Part shown: positions 51,429 through 61,604 of the stretch, piece by piece
How the letters are laid out: every line of letters begins with the position of its first letter
How positions within the stretch are numbered: position 1 is the stretch's first letter
NCBI RefSeq assembly: GCF_001437425.1
Contig: NZ_JQCD01000030.1
Location: forward strand, 1,594-65,593
Origin: Weissella minor
Lineage (GTDB): Bacteria; Bacillota; Bacilli; Lactobacillales; Lactobacillaceae
Direction of reading: 5' to 3'
DNA: 64,000 nt
Program-made: the position numbers and the translations under genes
Notes under the pieces: generated by a model
What the model was told of the DNA's origin: nothing
The model's database searches: none
The model's input: only the letters and a program-made list of their open reading frames with translations

Positions 51429-54224
51429 ATGAAGATGAAGGAAACCCTTAATTTGGGTAAAACAAAGTTTCCCATGCGTGGAAATTTGCCGCAAAAGGAA
51501 GCTGAACGCGAAAATGTTTGGTTTGAAAATAAAGTCTATGAGCAACGTCAAAAGTTAAATGAGGGAAAGCCATCATTTATGTTGCATGATGGGCCTCCAT
51601 ACGCCAACGGAAATATCCACATTGGACATGCGATGAATAAGATTTCAAAGGATATTATCGTTCGTTACAAGTCAATGAATGGCTTTTATGCACCATTTGT
51701 TCCTGGTTGGGATACACACGGACTACCCATTGAACAACAATTAACGAAGGCCGGTAAGGATCGTAAGCAAGCTGGACCTGTTAAATGGCGTAAAATGGCA
51801 GCTGAATTTGCTGATAAGCAAGTGAAAACACAAATGGCTGACTTCAAGCGTTTGGGAATTTCAGGCGATTGGGATCATCCTTATATCACCAAGCAACCTG
51901 AGTACGAAGCTGAACAAGTTCGTGTATTCGGTAAAATGGCCGATCGTGGCTTAATTTATCGTGGTAAGAAGCCTGTATTTTGGTCATGGTCATCTGAATC
52001 AGCTTTGGCGATGGCTGAAATTGAATATCATGATGTGACATCAACTTCTGTTTCATTTGCTGAGCAAGTCAAAGATGGACACGATGTTTTAGATAACGAT
52101 ACTTACTTTATTGTCTGGACAACAACCCCTTGGACAATTCCAGCTTCTGAAGCCATTGCAGTTAATCCAAACTTTAAGTATGATGTGGTTTTGCCAGCTG
52201 GCTCAGATCGTAAATTTGTTGTTGCAGATGCACTGTTGGGCACTGCAGCCAAAGAATATGGTTGGGGCGAAGACTATGAAATTGTTAAAACGGTCCAAGG
52301 AAGTGAATTAGACCGGATTACAGCGCAACATCCATATATGGATCGCGATATTCTCGTCATTGAAGGTGAGCACGTTACAGCTGATGCTGGAACGGGTCTT
52401 GTGCATACGGCGCCTGGTTTTGGTGAAGATGACTTTGCCATTGGTCAAGCGTATGATTTGCCAATTTTGATGAATGTTGATGACCGTGGTTACATGACTG
52501 AAGAAGCTGGTCCTGATTTTGAAGGTGTCTTTTATGAAGACGCAAATGAAGTTTCACTTCGTAAGCTTGAAGAAAACAATGCTTTAATCAAGGCTCAAGA
52601 AATTACTCACAGCTATCCATTTGATTGGCGTACGAAGAAGCCGGTAATTTTCCGTGCCGTACCGCAATGGTTTGCTTCAATTGAACCAATTCGTCAAGAA
52701 ATTTTGGACAGCTTGGATAATGTTGAATTCCAACCTGAATGGGGACACAAGCGCTTAGCAAATATGATTCGCGATCGTGGTGATTGGGTCATTTCACGTC
52801 AACGTGTTTGGGGTGTGCCATTGCCAATTTTCTATGCCGAAGATGGCACTGAAATTGTTGATAAAGCAATCATCGATCATGTTGCCGACTTAGTTGCTGA
52901 TCATGGTAGTGATATTTGGTTTGAAAAGGAAGCTGAAGACTTGCTACCAGCTGGCTATACAAATGAACATTCACCAAATGGTCACTTTACAAAAGAGACT
53001 GACATCATGGATGTTTGGTTTGATTCTGGTTCATCACATACAGCCGTTATGGCACAACGTCCAGAATTGTCATTCCCTGAAGATGTTGTTCTAGAAGGTT
53101 CTGACCAATACCGTGGTTGGTTCAATTCATCATTAATCACTTCTGTGGCAATTCATGATGAAGCACCATATCGTCGTGTTATTTCACAAGGATTTACCTT
53201 GGATGGTAATGGCGATAAGATGTCAAAGTCAATTGGTAATACCGTTTCACCAAATGATATTACAAAGAAGATGGGGGCTGAAATTATCCGTTTGTGGGTT
53301 GCCTCTGTTGACACGTCAGGTGATGTGCGTGTATCTGAAGATATTTTGAGCAAGACATCAGATGTTTACCGTAAGATTCGTAACACAATGCGTTATTTGC
53401 TTTCAAATACATCAGACTTTGTGCCAGCTGAGAATACGGTTGCTTACGCTGACTTAACACCGGTTGATCAATATTTCTATGCCAACTTTAACCAGCTTGT
53501 CGCTAATTTGAAGGCTGCTTATGACGCATATGATTTCCAAACAGTTTATAAGTTATTGATTAATTTCATTAATGTGGACTTGTCAGCCTTTTACCTTGAT
53601 TTTGCCAAGGACATTTTGTATGTTGAAGCACCAAATGGACATGCACGTCGTTCATTACAAACAGTGCTTTATAAGATTTTGGTCGACTTAGATAAGTTAA
53701 TCTTGCCAATCTTGCCACATACAGCTGAAGAAATTTTTGATTATTTGCCAAATGAAGCGGGTGATTTTGCTTATTTGACAGAAATGCCAGTTGTTGAGGA
53801 TTTGGGCGATGTAACTGATTTGCTAGCCCGTTGGCAACAATTCATGGGTGTTCGTGACGCGGTTAATAAAGCGCTTGAAGTGGCACGTGATGATAAGTTG
53901 ATTGGAAAGCCATCTGAAGCTGCAATCACACTTTATTTGACTGAAGCACAACAAGCATTGATTGACAGTCTGGGACAAGATATTCGTGTTCTTTTGATGG
54001 TTTCTCAATTACACTTGGCAACAGTTGCTGAAGCTGGTGATGCAAATGAATTTGATGGTTACCGTATCTTAGTCGAACATGCGGCTGGTGAAGTTTCACC
54101 GCGTGACCGTATGTATCACTTAGATTTGGGTGCTGATCCTGATTTCCCTATGCTTTCAGCGCATGAAGCCGAAATCGTACGTGAAAACTATCCAGAAGCA
54201 CTAACTGAAGGTTTAGCAGACTAA
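51429..54224 (+). CDS. ileS: Isoleucyl-tRNA synthetase
   Basis: 931 residues. HIGH motif is HIGHAMNK (in [11 protein letters not shown]), KMSKS is DKMSKSIGN, and [11 protein letters not shown] and [14 protein letters not shown] belong to the CP1 editing domain. The C-terminus ends soon after the anticodon-binding region. I see no C-terminal zinc-cysteine cluster in the last 100 residues. AAAGGAG sets the start. T-box controlled. Confidence 0.97.
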   Translation: MKMKETLNLGKTKFPMRGNLPQKEAERENVWFENKVYEQRQKLNEGKPSFMLHDGPPYANGNIHIGHAMNKISKDIIVRYKSMNGFYAPFVPGWDTHGLPIEQQLTKAGKDRKQAGPVKWRKMAAEFADKQVKTQMADFKRLGISGDWDHPYITKQPEYEAEQVRVFGKMADRGLIYRGKKPVFWSWSSESALAMAEIEYHDVTSTSVSFAEQVKDGHDVLDNDTYFIVWTTTPWTIPASEAIAVNPNFKYDVVLPAGSDRKFVVADALLGTAAKEYGWGEDYEIVKTVQGSELDRITAQHPYMDRDILVIEGEHVTADAGTGLVHTAPGFGEDDFAIGQAYDLPILMNVDDRGYMTEEAGPDFEGVFYEDANEVSLRKLEENNALIKAQEITHSYPFDWRTKKPVIFRAVPQWFASIEPIRQEILDSLDNVEFQPEWGHKRLANMIRDRGDWVISRQRVWGVPLPIFYAEDGTEIVDKAIIDHVADLVADHGSDIWFEKEAEDLLPAGYTNEHSPNGHFTKETDIMDVWFDSGSSHTAVMAQRPELSFPEDVVLEGSDQYRGWFNSSLITSVAIHDEAPYRRVISQGFTLDGNGDKMSKSIGNTVSPNDITKKMGAEIIRLWVASVDTSGDVRVSEDILSKTSDVYRKIRNTMRYLLSNTSDFVPAENTVAYADLTPVDQYFYANFNQLVANLKAAYDAYDFQTVYKLLINFINVDLSAFYLDFAKDILYVEAPNGHARRSLQTVLYKILVDLDKLILPILPHTAEEIFDYLPNEAGDFAYLTEMPVVEDLGDVTDLLARWQQFMGVRDAVNKALEVARDDKLIGKPSEAAITLYLTEAQQALIDSLGQDIRVLLMVSQLHLATVAEAGDANEFDGYRILVEHAAGEVSPRDRMYHLDLGADPDFPMLSAHEAEIVRENYPEALTEGLAD

Positions 54225-54239
54225 TTGCACGAAAAACGA

Positions 54240-54271
54240 AACGTTTAACTGAAAAGTTAAGCGTTTTTTTT
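54240..54271 (+). terminator. Terminator of ileS
   Basis: AACGTTTAACT pairs with AGTTAAGCGTT (one T-G wobble) around GAAA, followed by eight T residues. Confidence 0.92.
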
Positions 54272-54346
54272 ATAAAAAGGCTGAGCTTTTATTAAATAAC
54301 GCTTATAATAAGAGATACTAGACTAGAAAATGGAGTACTAATACTA

Positions 54347-55009
54347 ATGACAACATTATATTTTATCCGACACGGTAAGACTGAATGGAACCAAGAAGGT
54401 CGTTTTCAAGGAGCCAATGGGGATTCACCGCTACTGCCAGAATCATATGATCAAATCAAACTATTGGCACAATATTTAGAAGACATTTCATTTACGCATG
54501 CATTTGCCAGTCCCATTAAGCGGGCCTATGATACAGCAGAAGCAACAATTGAAGCTATGAATCAAGATATTCCACTAACGCCATTAGCTGGGCTAAAGGA
54601 ATTTGGCATGGGGGTGTGGGAAGGGATGCGCTTTAATGATGTTAAAGCAAGCTATCCTGATATGCATGATGCTTATCGTCACCATCCTGAACTTTTTGAT
54701 GCAAGACAGGTTGATGGATCAGAATCATTTGAAGCGGTTCAAGCACGCTTTGTCGCTGATGTGGATCGTGCCGTTGCAGAATATGGTGGCGAAGGCGTTA
54801 ATTTAATGTTCTTCAGTCATGGCATGTCATTGACAGCAGGAATGGGGGCCTTATTAGGAATTCCATTAGCTGATATCCGTTTACGTGGTGGATTAGGAAA
54901 TACAAGTACATCGATTCTAACGACCGATGATGGTATTCATTATCAGGAAGTGATTCGAAATGATACGAGTTATCTTGAAGAAGCACCAGATGAAACGAAT
55001 ATGGTGTAA
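54347..55009 (+). CDS. Histidine phosphatase superfamily protein
   Basis: 220 residues. LYFIRHGKTEWNQEGRFQG carries the RHG nucleophile (His9). ASPIKRAYDTAE, KEFGMGVWEG and FFSHGMSLTA supply the remaining active-site Arg, Glu and His. It belongs to the phosphoglycerate-mutase-like branch; the substrate is not deducible. A TATAAT at 54304-54309 fits its promoter, and it probably leads the recD2 operon. Confidence 0.9.
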   Translation: MTTLYFIRHGKTEWNQEGRFQGANGDSPLLPESYDQIKLLAQYLEDISFTHAFASPIKRAYDTAEATIEAMNQDIPLTPLAGLKEFGMGVWEGMRFNDVKASYPDMHDAYRHHPELFDARQVDGSESFEAVQARFVADVDRAVAEYGGEGVNLMFFSHGMSLTAGMGALLGIPLADIRLRGGLGNTSTSILTTDDGIHYQEVIRNDTSYLEEAPDETNMV

Positions 55010-55026
55010 GTTGAAAAGAGGAAATA

Positions 55027-55698
55027 ATGGTAGCGCAACAGAATCAGGAACAAGCAAAAATTAAAGCATTAGTGGCTAAAATTGAACAACATCCAAAAGA
55101 TTGGCAAGCTTATGCTGATTTAGTATCAATGTTGTCAATTACTGGAAACTATATTCAAGCCGAAGAACTTGGATTAAAAAGTTTGGGCTTATTTGCAAAA
55201 AATACTGAAGCTGTTGCTTATTTAAATTATGCGATTGGTTCAAATTACTACAATGCAGGTAGCTATGAACAAGCACAAAAATATTTTCAGCAAGTTGATT
55301 TAGCCCCTCTAAAACATGATGCAACCATGATGCAAGCCCAAGATTGGTATGCACAAAAAAAGTATCATCAAGCTTTAGTATTTGCCTTGACGGGGACAGA
55401 ACAAGATGCAACTGATACTGACGCATTTATTTTATTAGGACAAATATGGCTCGCATTAGGTCAATTTTCAGACGCTAAAAAGGCCTTTGATCAGGCTTTA
55501 GACCTGGATAAAAATAGCTTTTCGGCTAATTTTGGACGGGGAATGCTTGCTATGTCCGAACAGGTAACAGATAATCACTGGTTACAGCAGGCCAAAAGAA
55601 TTGACGCTGATAAGTATCAGGCGCAAGCGCAACAACTTGATGACTTGCTCAATGTGATGACGGGTGGTGAAGCAAACGATGCAAGTGCAAGCAAATAA
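55027..55698 (+). CDS. Tetratricopeptide repeat protein
   Basis: 223 residues of helical repeats. Clear TPR units include YLNYAIGSNYYNAGSYEQAQKYFQQV, and AFILLGQIWLALGQFSDAKKAFDQALDLD. It is soluble, a likely protein-interaction scaffold. It overlaps recD2 and sits next to it in many lactobacilli, though no joint role is established. Confidence 0.85.
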   Translation: MVAQQNQEQAKIKALVAKIEQHPKDWQAYADLVSMLSITGNYIQAEELGLKSLGLFAKNTEAVAYLNYAIGSNYYNAGSYEQAQKYFQQVDLAPLKHDATMMQAQDWYAQKKYHQALVFALTGTEQDATDTDAFILLGQIWLALGQFSDAKKAFDQALDLDKNSFSANFGRGMLAMSEQVTDNHWLQQAKRIDADKYQAQAQQLDDLLNVMTGGEANDASASK

Positions 55699-58153
55699 TT
55701 TAGAACAAGATAAGCCAACTTTATTGGGCGCAGTAGAGAATATCGTATTTGCGGCGCAAGATTCTTTTTACAAAGTTTTGGCCGTCCAGATTGATGAAGC
55801 TAATTTTGATTTTGACGATGATGTGATTACCGTTACAGGAAATTTTGGTGATATTCAAATTGGCTCAAATTATGAATTTACAGGTCGAATCACGACTCAT
55901 GCGCGTTATGGCGAACAATTTCTCGCTGAAAACTATCAACGTCAAGCGGTCACTTCCAAGAAAGGCGTTATTGAATACTTGTCTGGTGACCGTTTTCCAG
56001 GTGTTGGTAAAGCAAGTGCGACCAAAATTGTTGAAGAGCTTGGAAATGATGCGATTGATAAAATTTTGGATGATGCGTCTGCATTAGCTGAAATTGATTT
56101 ATCTGATCGTGTCAAAAAAACACTGTTGAAACGACTCCAAGAAGCTGATGGCGTCGAGCGAACGATCATGGCTTTGAATCAGTATGGCTTTAGTGCTACT
56201 TTGGCTAATGAAATTTACGAAAAGTATCAAGCTAAGACCATGTCGATTTTAAAAGACAATCCATATCAATTAGTTGCGGATATTAATGGTGTCACCTTTA
56301 AAAAAGTTGATGCGATTGCAGCTCAACAAGGCATTGAGTTGGATGACAATCGACGAATTGCGGCAGCTGTGTTGGCAACGATTAATATGGCAACTTTTGA
56401 CTCAGGTGATACGTATATTTTGGTGGATCAACTCTTACAACGTACACAGCAGATGTTAGAGGATAATCAAGCAACGCCGATTCCGATGGACTTGATTCAA
56501 GATGCATTATTAGTGTTAACGAACGATGGTGCGGTGATTGCCGAAGGTGACCATTTGTATCTGAAAAATGTCTATGATGCAGAATGTGCCATTGCTGATA
56601 AGTTAACGCGTTTGACTGAACTTAAGACCGCGCATTTTGAACGCAATGCGGTTGTCAAGAAATTAGGATCCGTCGAAAAGCAAAATGATTTTAGTTATGA
56701 TGAAAATCAACAGGACGCGATTATTTCGGCCTTAACCAGTAATTTGTTTATTTTAACGGGTGGACCGGGAACTGGAAAAACAACGATTTTAAACGGTATC
56801 GTGAAGACTTTTCAGCTATTGGAACAAAGTGATGGTCAAAAGCAGGATGCGATTGATGCCAGCATCTTATTAGCCGCGCCTACTGGACGTGCAGCGAAAC
56901 GCCTTTCTGAAGCAACGGGGCGACCAGCCTCAACGATTCATCGTTTGTTAGGGATTACAGGACGTGAAGCAGCCGATGATTTAGATATTGAAGCATTAGA
57001 GGGCAAAATTCTGATTATTGATGAGATGTCGATGGTTGATACGGAATTGTTTGCCCTATTGTTGTCTGCTGTCCCCATGGGGATGCAATTGATTTTAGTT
57101 GGTGACAAAGATCAATTACCATCAGTTGGGCCAGGACGCGTATTTTACGATATTTTAGCGAGTGGTTTATTAAACTATCGCGAATTGGAAGTGATTTACC
57201 GTCAGGGGAAAGGCTCAACGATTATTGAATTAGCACAATCTGTGAAGCAAGGTGTCTTGCCAGCAGATTTTATGGAACAAAAAACTGATCGTTCATTCTT
57301 TAATGCGAGTGCGCCGCAAGTCCCTAAATTGATTGATAAGATTGCAAGTTCATGGCGTGATCGTGGCTTTTCAGTCGCAGATATGCAAATTCTATCACCT
57401 ATGTATAAAACGCCGGCTGGCGTTAATAATCTGAATCAAATTGCTCAGAATATATTTAATCCAGCGAGTGCAAAAAAACGCGAAATTGCCCTTAAAATGG
57501 GTGATCATGCTTATGTTTTACGCGTCGGGGATAAAGTTATGCAAACGGCGAATGATCCCGAAAATAATGTGTTTAATGGTGACATTGGCTATATTAAGAC
57601 GATTTTATCAGCGAAGGATAAAGATAATGCTGATAAAAAAGATTTAGTAAGTGTTGAATTTGATACTGGGGATGTTGATTACACCCGCCAAGACCTAAAT
57701 CAATTAACACTAGCCTATGCAACTACTATTCATAAGGCACAAGGATCAGAATATAAACTGGTGATTATGCCCATGGTCCGGCCATTTTCACGGATGTTAC
57801 AACGTAATTTATTGTATACCGGATTAACGCGTGCAAGTGAGTCGTTGGTGTTACTTGGCGAAACCAGTGCATTCAACCAAGCGGCACAAACCGAAGGTAT
57901 TATGCGCCATACGACCTTGCAAGCACGTTTAGCACAGCGTCAGCAGAAACAAGGGCGAAAGCAAGCAACGAAAACGGCCCAAACAAGTGAAACTGTCGCA
58001 CCAACAACAAACGTCAAGCAGGAACAGATTATTCAAAAAAAGGCGGAATCAACGCCCCAAACGACCATTCTAACGGTTGATTTGATTGATAATCATGTAA
58101 TCGACCCAAACATTGGGATGGAAGGCTTGACACCAATGGATTTTCAGCGTTAA
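55679..58153 (+). CDS. recD2: ATP-dependent RecD2-like helicase
   Basis: About 824 residues. An N-terminal OB-like and HhH region (GDRFPGVGKASATKIVEELG) precedes SF1 helicase motifs: GGPGTGKTTI (Walker A), APTGRAAKRL, IIDEMSMVD, GDKDQLPSVGPG and the C-terminal YATTIHKAQGSEY and YTGLTRAS. RecD2 is a 5'-3' helicase acting in repair outside RecBCD. I prefer ATG 55679; an in-frame GTG 55664 is also possible. It overlaps the TPR gene by 20 bases. Confidence 0.92.
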   Translation: MQVQANNLEQDKPTLLGAVENIVFAAQDSFYKVLAVQIDEANFDFDDDVITVTGNFGDIQIGSNYEFTGRITTHARYGEQFLAENYQRQAVTSKKGVIEYLSGDRFPGVGKASATKIVEELGNDAIDKILDDASALAEIDLSDRVKKTLLKRLQEADGVERTIMALNQYGFSATLANEIYEKYQAKTMSILKDNPYQLVADINGVTFKKVDAIAAQQGIELDDNRRIAAAVLATINMATFDSGDTYILVDQLLQRTQQMLEDNQATPIPMDLIQDALLVLTNDGAVIAEGDHLYLKNVYDAECAIADKLTRLTELKTAHFERNAVVKKLGSVEKQNDFSYDENQQDAIISALTSNLFILTGGPGTGKTTILNGIVKTFQLLEQSDGQKQDAIDASILLAAPTGRAAKRLSEATGRPASTIHRLLGITGREAADDLDIEALEGKILIIDEMSMVDTELFALLLSAVPMGMQLILVGDKDQLPSVGPGRVFYDILASGLLNYRELEVIYRQGKGSTIIELAQSVKQGVLPADFMEQKTDRSFFNASAPQVPKLIDKIASSWRDRGFSVADMQILSPMYKTPAGVNNLNQIAQNIFNPASAKKREIALKMGDHAYVLRVGDKVMQTANDPENNVFNGDIGYIKTILSAKDKDNADKKDLVSVEFDTGDVDYTRQDLNQLTLAYATTIHKAQGSEYKLVIMPMVRPFSRMLQRNLLYTGLTRASESLVLLGETSAFNQAAQTEGIMRHTTLQARLAQRQQKQGRKQATKTAQTSETVAPTTNVKQEQIIQKKAESTPQTTILTVDLIDNHVIDPNIGMEGLTPMDFQR

Positions 58154-58229
58154 AATTAATGCACAAATGTGTAATTTGGTATGATTGCCAAAAATTAAAT
58201 GCATAGATTAATGAAAAGGGGTTTTTGAC

Positions 58230-58952
58230 ATGTCAGGACACAGTAAATGGCATAATATTCAAGGGCGTAAGAATGCCCAAGATGCCAAGCGTGGTAAGAT
58301 TTTCCAAAAGTTGTCACGTGACTTATATACGGTTGCTAAAGAAGGTGGTGCTGATCCAGATTCAAACGCCTCTTTACGTTTAGTAATGGATAAGGCAAAA
58401 GCTGCCAACATGCCTAAAGAAAATATCCAACGTGCGCTTGATAAGGCTTCTGGTGCTGATGGTGCCAACTATCAAGAATTAACTTATGAAGGATATGGAC
58501 CAGCTGGTGTTGCGGTATTGGTTGAAACATTGACTGATAACACAAACCGTACTGCTTCATCTGTTCGTGCAAGCTTTAAGCACTTTGGTGGAGAGCTTGG
58601 TACATCAGGTTCAGTGTCATTCCAATTTGACCGTAAGGGTTACTTGGAAATTACACGTGATGAAGATACAGAAATTGATGAAGACCAATTGTTTGAAGAC
58701 ATCATCGAAGCTGGTGCTGATGACATGAAGACTTTTGATGATCAATTTGAAATCTACACGGATCCAAAGATCTTTAAGGATGTCCGTGCTGCATTGGAAG
58801 AAAAGGGTTATGACTTTGAAACTGCTGAAGTGACAATGATTGCTCAAAATCCAGTTGCCGTACCAGAAGATAAGCAAGAAACATTGGCTAATTTGGTTGA
58901 CGAATTAGAAGATAACGATGATGTTTCTGCAGTTTACACAACTGCTGAATAA
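58230..58952 (+). CDS. yebC: YebC/PmpR family protein
   Basis: 240 residues. [28 protein letters not shown] is the diagnostic start; [23 protein letters not shown] is the middle motif. Members are annotated as transcription factors, and some help ribosomes through polyproline stretches. It precedes comG in many Lactobacillales, here with the purine permease between. Confidence 0.94.
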   Translation: MSGHSKWHNIQGRKNAQDAKRGKIFQKLSRDLYTVAKEGGADPDSNASLRLVMDKAKAANMPKENIQRALDKASGADGANYQELTYEGYGPAGVAVLVETLTDNTNRTASSVRASFKHFGGELGTSGSVSFQFDRKGYLEITRDEDTEIDEDQLFEDIIEAGADDMKTFDDQFEIYTDPKIFKDVRAALEEKGYDFETAEVTMIAQNPVAVPEDKQETLANLVDELEDNDDVSAVYTTAE

Positions 58953-58956
58953 TGAG

Positions 58957-58990
58957 AAAAATGCGATTTGAATAAATCGCATTTTTTTAT
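58957..58990 (+). terminator. Terminator of yebC
   Basis: AAAAATGCGATTT pairs perfectly with AAATCGCATTTTT around GAAT, followed by T residues. Confidence 0.92.
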
Positions 58991-59044
58991 TGACCTTTTT
59001 GTCTAAAACGTTTAGGCTTGATGAATACATTATATATTTGATGA

Positions 59045-59126
59045 GTCGTTAACGTGTTTTGCCACAGACTTTATCCGTGCCAAGAAATTCAGTAACGACA
59101 TAGTTTTTTTCTATGTCGTTTTTTTC
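59045..59126 (+). promoter_or_regulatory. Switch-like leader of NCS2 permease with terminator
   Basis: GTCGTTA (59045-59051) pairs perfectly with TAACGAC (59093-59099), enclosing a second stem TTG-C-CAC / GTG-C-CAA (59059-59065 with 59077-59083). The 3' strand AACGAC also forms the terminator stem AACGACATAG (59094-59103) / CTATGTCGTT (59111-59120), followed by T residues. The two folds exclude each other, as in riboswitches. The sequence does not show the conserved purine riboswitch core, and I cannot assign a known class. Confidence 0.65.
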
Positions 59127-59191
59127 TTGCCCATGGGACCGTTTGATGTGAAATACGTAGCTTGCTGGTCACATGGGAGAAGGAAATTTTT

Positions 59192-60646
59192 ATGTTAGAA
59201 CGTTTTTTTAAGTTGTCGGAAAACAATACGACAGTCAAAACGGAAGTGGTTGCTGGGTTAACAACTTTTGTGGCGATGGCCTATATTATCTTTTTAAATC
59301 CGGCTGTGTTGTCATTGACGGGAATGCCAAGCCAAGGTGTGTTCTTAGCCACTATTTTGACGGCTGTAACCGGGACGTTAATTATTGGGCTATTCGCTAA
59401 TTTACCCTATGCGTTGGCACCCTCAATTGGGATGCAAGCCATGTTTACTTATACAATTGTTTTTGGTCTTGGTTATACGTGGAAACAAGCCTTGGGGATG
59501 GTTTTCTTAGTTGGATTAGTTGATGTTGTTATCACCTTGACCAAAGTCCGTTCATTAATTGTTAAGGCGATTCCAGAACAATTGAAGCATGCGATTGCGG
59601 CTGGAATTGGTTTGTTCATCGCCTATATTGGGCTTAAAAATGCTGGATTTTTGGATTTTATTATTGATCCTTCAAATATTATTTCAATTAATAATCAACC
59701 CTACACACCAGGTGCAGGTGTTAAGTCAATTGAATCAATGATGGCAAATGGCGGTGTGACACCTGCTGTAAGTACTTTTCAATCAGCACCAGTATTGTTG
59801 GCGTTGATTGGCTTTATTGTCTTAGTGTTATTGGTTGTTTCTAATGTTCCGGGTGCGTTCTTAATTTCAGTGATTGTGACCACCCTGATTGGAATTCCAA
59901 TGGGCGTAACAAACACACATATTGACGCATTAGGATCATTTAGTGCAACATTCCATGATTTTGGTGACATCTTTGGTCAAGCACTTGGAAAAGATGGTTT
60001 GTGGTCAATGTTTACGACCCCAAAGAGTATTTTAGTTGTGATTCTAACCGTTTTCTCAATGGGCTTGTCTGGTTTGTTTGATGCGATTGGAACCTTTATC
60101 GGAACTGGGATGACAACAGGCATCTTCTCAAAAGCTGATCAAAAAGAATTTTATGAAGGTAAGGGATTTAAATCAAAGATGGACCGTGGCTTAGTGGCCG
60201 ATACATTTGCAACCATGTTTGCTGGTATTTTTGGAACATCAAATACAACGACATTTATCGAATCAACTGCCGGTATTAAAGCTGGTGGACGCACTGGTTT
60301 GACTTCCGTCGTGATTGCGGCTGGATTCTTACTATCGATTGTGGCAGCTCCGTTGGTTGGTGTGATTCCATCTGCGGCAACGGCTCCAATTTTGATTATT
60401 GTTGGAATTTCAATGATGAATGAATTCAAGGCGATTGATTGGGATGATTTGGAAGTTGCGATACCAGCATTCTTCACTTCTGCTTTCATGGCCTTCTCAT
60501 ATTCAATTTCATATGGAATCGCGGCTGGATTTATTTTCTATGTGCTAATCAAATCAGTTAAGGGCAAGTTTAGTCAAATTAGCCCGATTTTATGGGTAAT
60601 TACGATTTTGTTCTTGTTGAACTTTATTTCAATTGCCTTGCATTAA
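59192..60646 (+). CDS. NCS2 family purine (guanine/hypoxanthine) permease
   Basis: 484 residues, about 13 hydrophobic helices, of the AzgA-like branch: TTVKTEVVAGLTTFVAMAYIIFLNPAVL at the start, APSIGMQAMFTYTIV, and GTSNTTTFIESTAGIKAGGRTGLTSVV. These import guanine and hypoxanthine or adenine with protons. ATG 59192 follows AGAAGGAAA; an upstream in-frame start is outside the family pattern. The leader RNA upstream suggests ligand-controlled expression. Confidence 0.93.
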   Translation: MLERFFKLSENNTTVKTEVVAGLTTFVAMAYIIFLNPAVLSLTGMPSQGVFLATILTAVTGTLIIGLFANLPYALAPSIGMQAMFTYTIVFGLGYTWKQALGMVFLVGLVDVVITLTKVRSLIVKAIPEQLKHAIAAGIGLFIAYIGLKNAGFLDFIIDPSNIISINNQPYTPGAGVKSIESMMANGGVTPAVSTFQSAPVLLALIGFIVLVLLVVSNVPGAFLISVIVTTLIGIPMGVTNTHIDALGSFSATFHDFGDIFGQALGKDGLWSMFTTPKSILVVILTVFSMGLSGLFDAIGTFIGTGMTTGIFSKADQKEFYEGKGFKSKMDRGLVADTFATMFAGIFGTSNTTTFIESTAGIKAGGRTGLTSVVIAAGFLLSIVAAPLVGVIPSAATAPILIIVGISMMNEFKAIDWDDLEVAIPAFFTSAFMAFSYSISYGIAAGFIFYVLIKSVKGKFSQISPILWVITILFLLNFISIALH

Positions 60647-60662
60647 ACCCTGCTAAATAAAC

Positions 60663-60700
60663 AAAGAACGCTGGATTATCACCAGTCGTTCTTTTTTTTT
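60663..60700 (+). terminator. Terminator of NCS2 permease
   Basis: AAAGAACG-CTGG pairs with CCAG-T-CGTTCTTT around ATTATCA, followed by nine T residues. Confidence 0.92.
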
Positions 60701-60757
60701 GTAATTTTTTGAATATCAGTCGTCTTTACTTACGAGCTAAATGAAGGAGGGCATGGT

Positions 60758-61600
60758 ATGCAACATTATTTTGACGGAATTTTGCGAAAGGCGGTGAGAA
60801 AACAAGCAACTGATATCTACTTTAAAATATCAGAAACCCATATGACATTGGCAATTATGAGTCCGCTTGGTTATGAGTTAATGGACGCGTTAGATCTTGA
60901 ATCTGGTGCAGCGCTCATTCGTTATGTTAAATATCAAAGCCATTTAGATTTGGCTGAATCACGGCGACCACAAGCTGGACATTGGTGTGTGACATGCAAT
61001 AAGCAAATATTACACTTAAGAACATCGACAGTTGGTGATTTTAAAGGCGCTGAATCATTAGTGATCCGAATTATTTATCCTTTAAATGGACTAGAGCGGC
61101 ACATGCAACAAAATTCGGCGCTTGAGAATTTTGGCCTCGGATTGGTTAATCGGGCGGGCTTGATGATTATTGGTGGTGCCATGGGGGCTGGGAAATCAAC
61201 AACCATGGCATATCTTATTGATCGCTTTTTAGTCAAACGGTCAATTTTATCTATTGAAGATCCAGTTGAAATTGAACAACCAGCGGTACTACAGCTGCAA
61301 GTAAATGTTGCAGCTAATATGACGTATCCAAATCTCTTAAAATTAGCATTGCGGCATCATCCGCAAGTCATTGTTATTGGTGAAATTCGCGACACACAAA
61401 CTGCAAAGGTGGTGGTGGAAGCGGCATTAAGTGGTCATCTGATTTTGACGACTGTGCATGCATTAGGTTTGGCTGAAATTAAACAGAGACTAGTGAATTT
61501 GGGAGTGCGTCCGGATGATTTTGAATTAGGCGTTACAGGCATTGCCTTTCAAGAACGGACAGCGAGTCAGCTATCATTTAGCTATCAATTTTTAAGGTGA
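60758..61600 (+). CDS. comGA: Competence pilus ATPase ComGA
   Basis: 280 residues, on the short side. Walker A is GGAMGAGKSTT, ILSIEDPVEIEQ and VIVIGEIRDTQTA are the Asp box and Walker B, and GHLILTTVHAL is the His box of GspE-type secretion ATPases. It powers the competence pilus from the cytoplasmic face. GGAGGG precedes the start. First gene of comG. Confidence 0.95.
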   Translation: MQHYFDGILRKAVRKQATDIYFKISETHMTLAIMSPLGYELMDALDLESGAALIRYVKYQSHLDLAESRRPQAGHWCVTCNKQILHLRTSTVGDFKGAESLVIRIIYPLNGLERHMQQNSALENFGLGLVNRAGLMIIGGAMGAGKSTTMAYLIDRFLVKRSILSIEDPVEIEQPAVLQLQVNVAANMTYPNLLKLALRHHPQVIVIGEIRDTQTAKVVVEAALSGHLILTTVHALGLAEIKQRLVNLGVRPDDFELGVTGIAFQERTASQLSFSYQFLR

Positions 61601-61604
61601 ATCC

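Noticed and set aside
59041-59103. Canonical purine (guanine/adenine) riboswitch before the NCS2 permease
   Set aside because: The conserved junction sequences (for example TCTACC and CCGTAAA) are absent, so only an unassigned structured leader is claimed.
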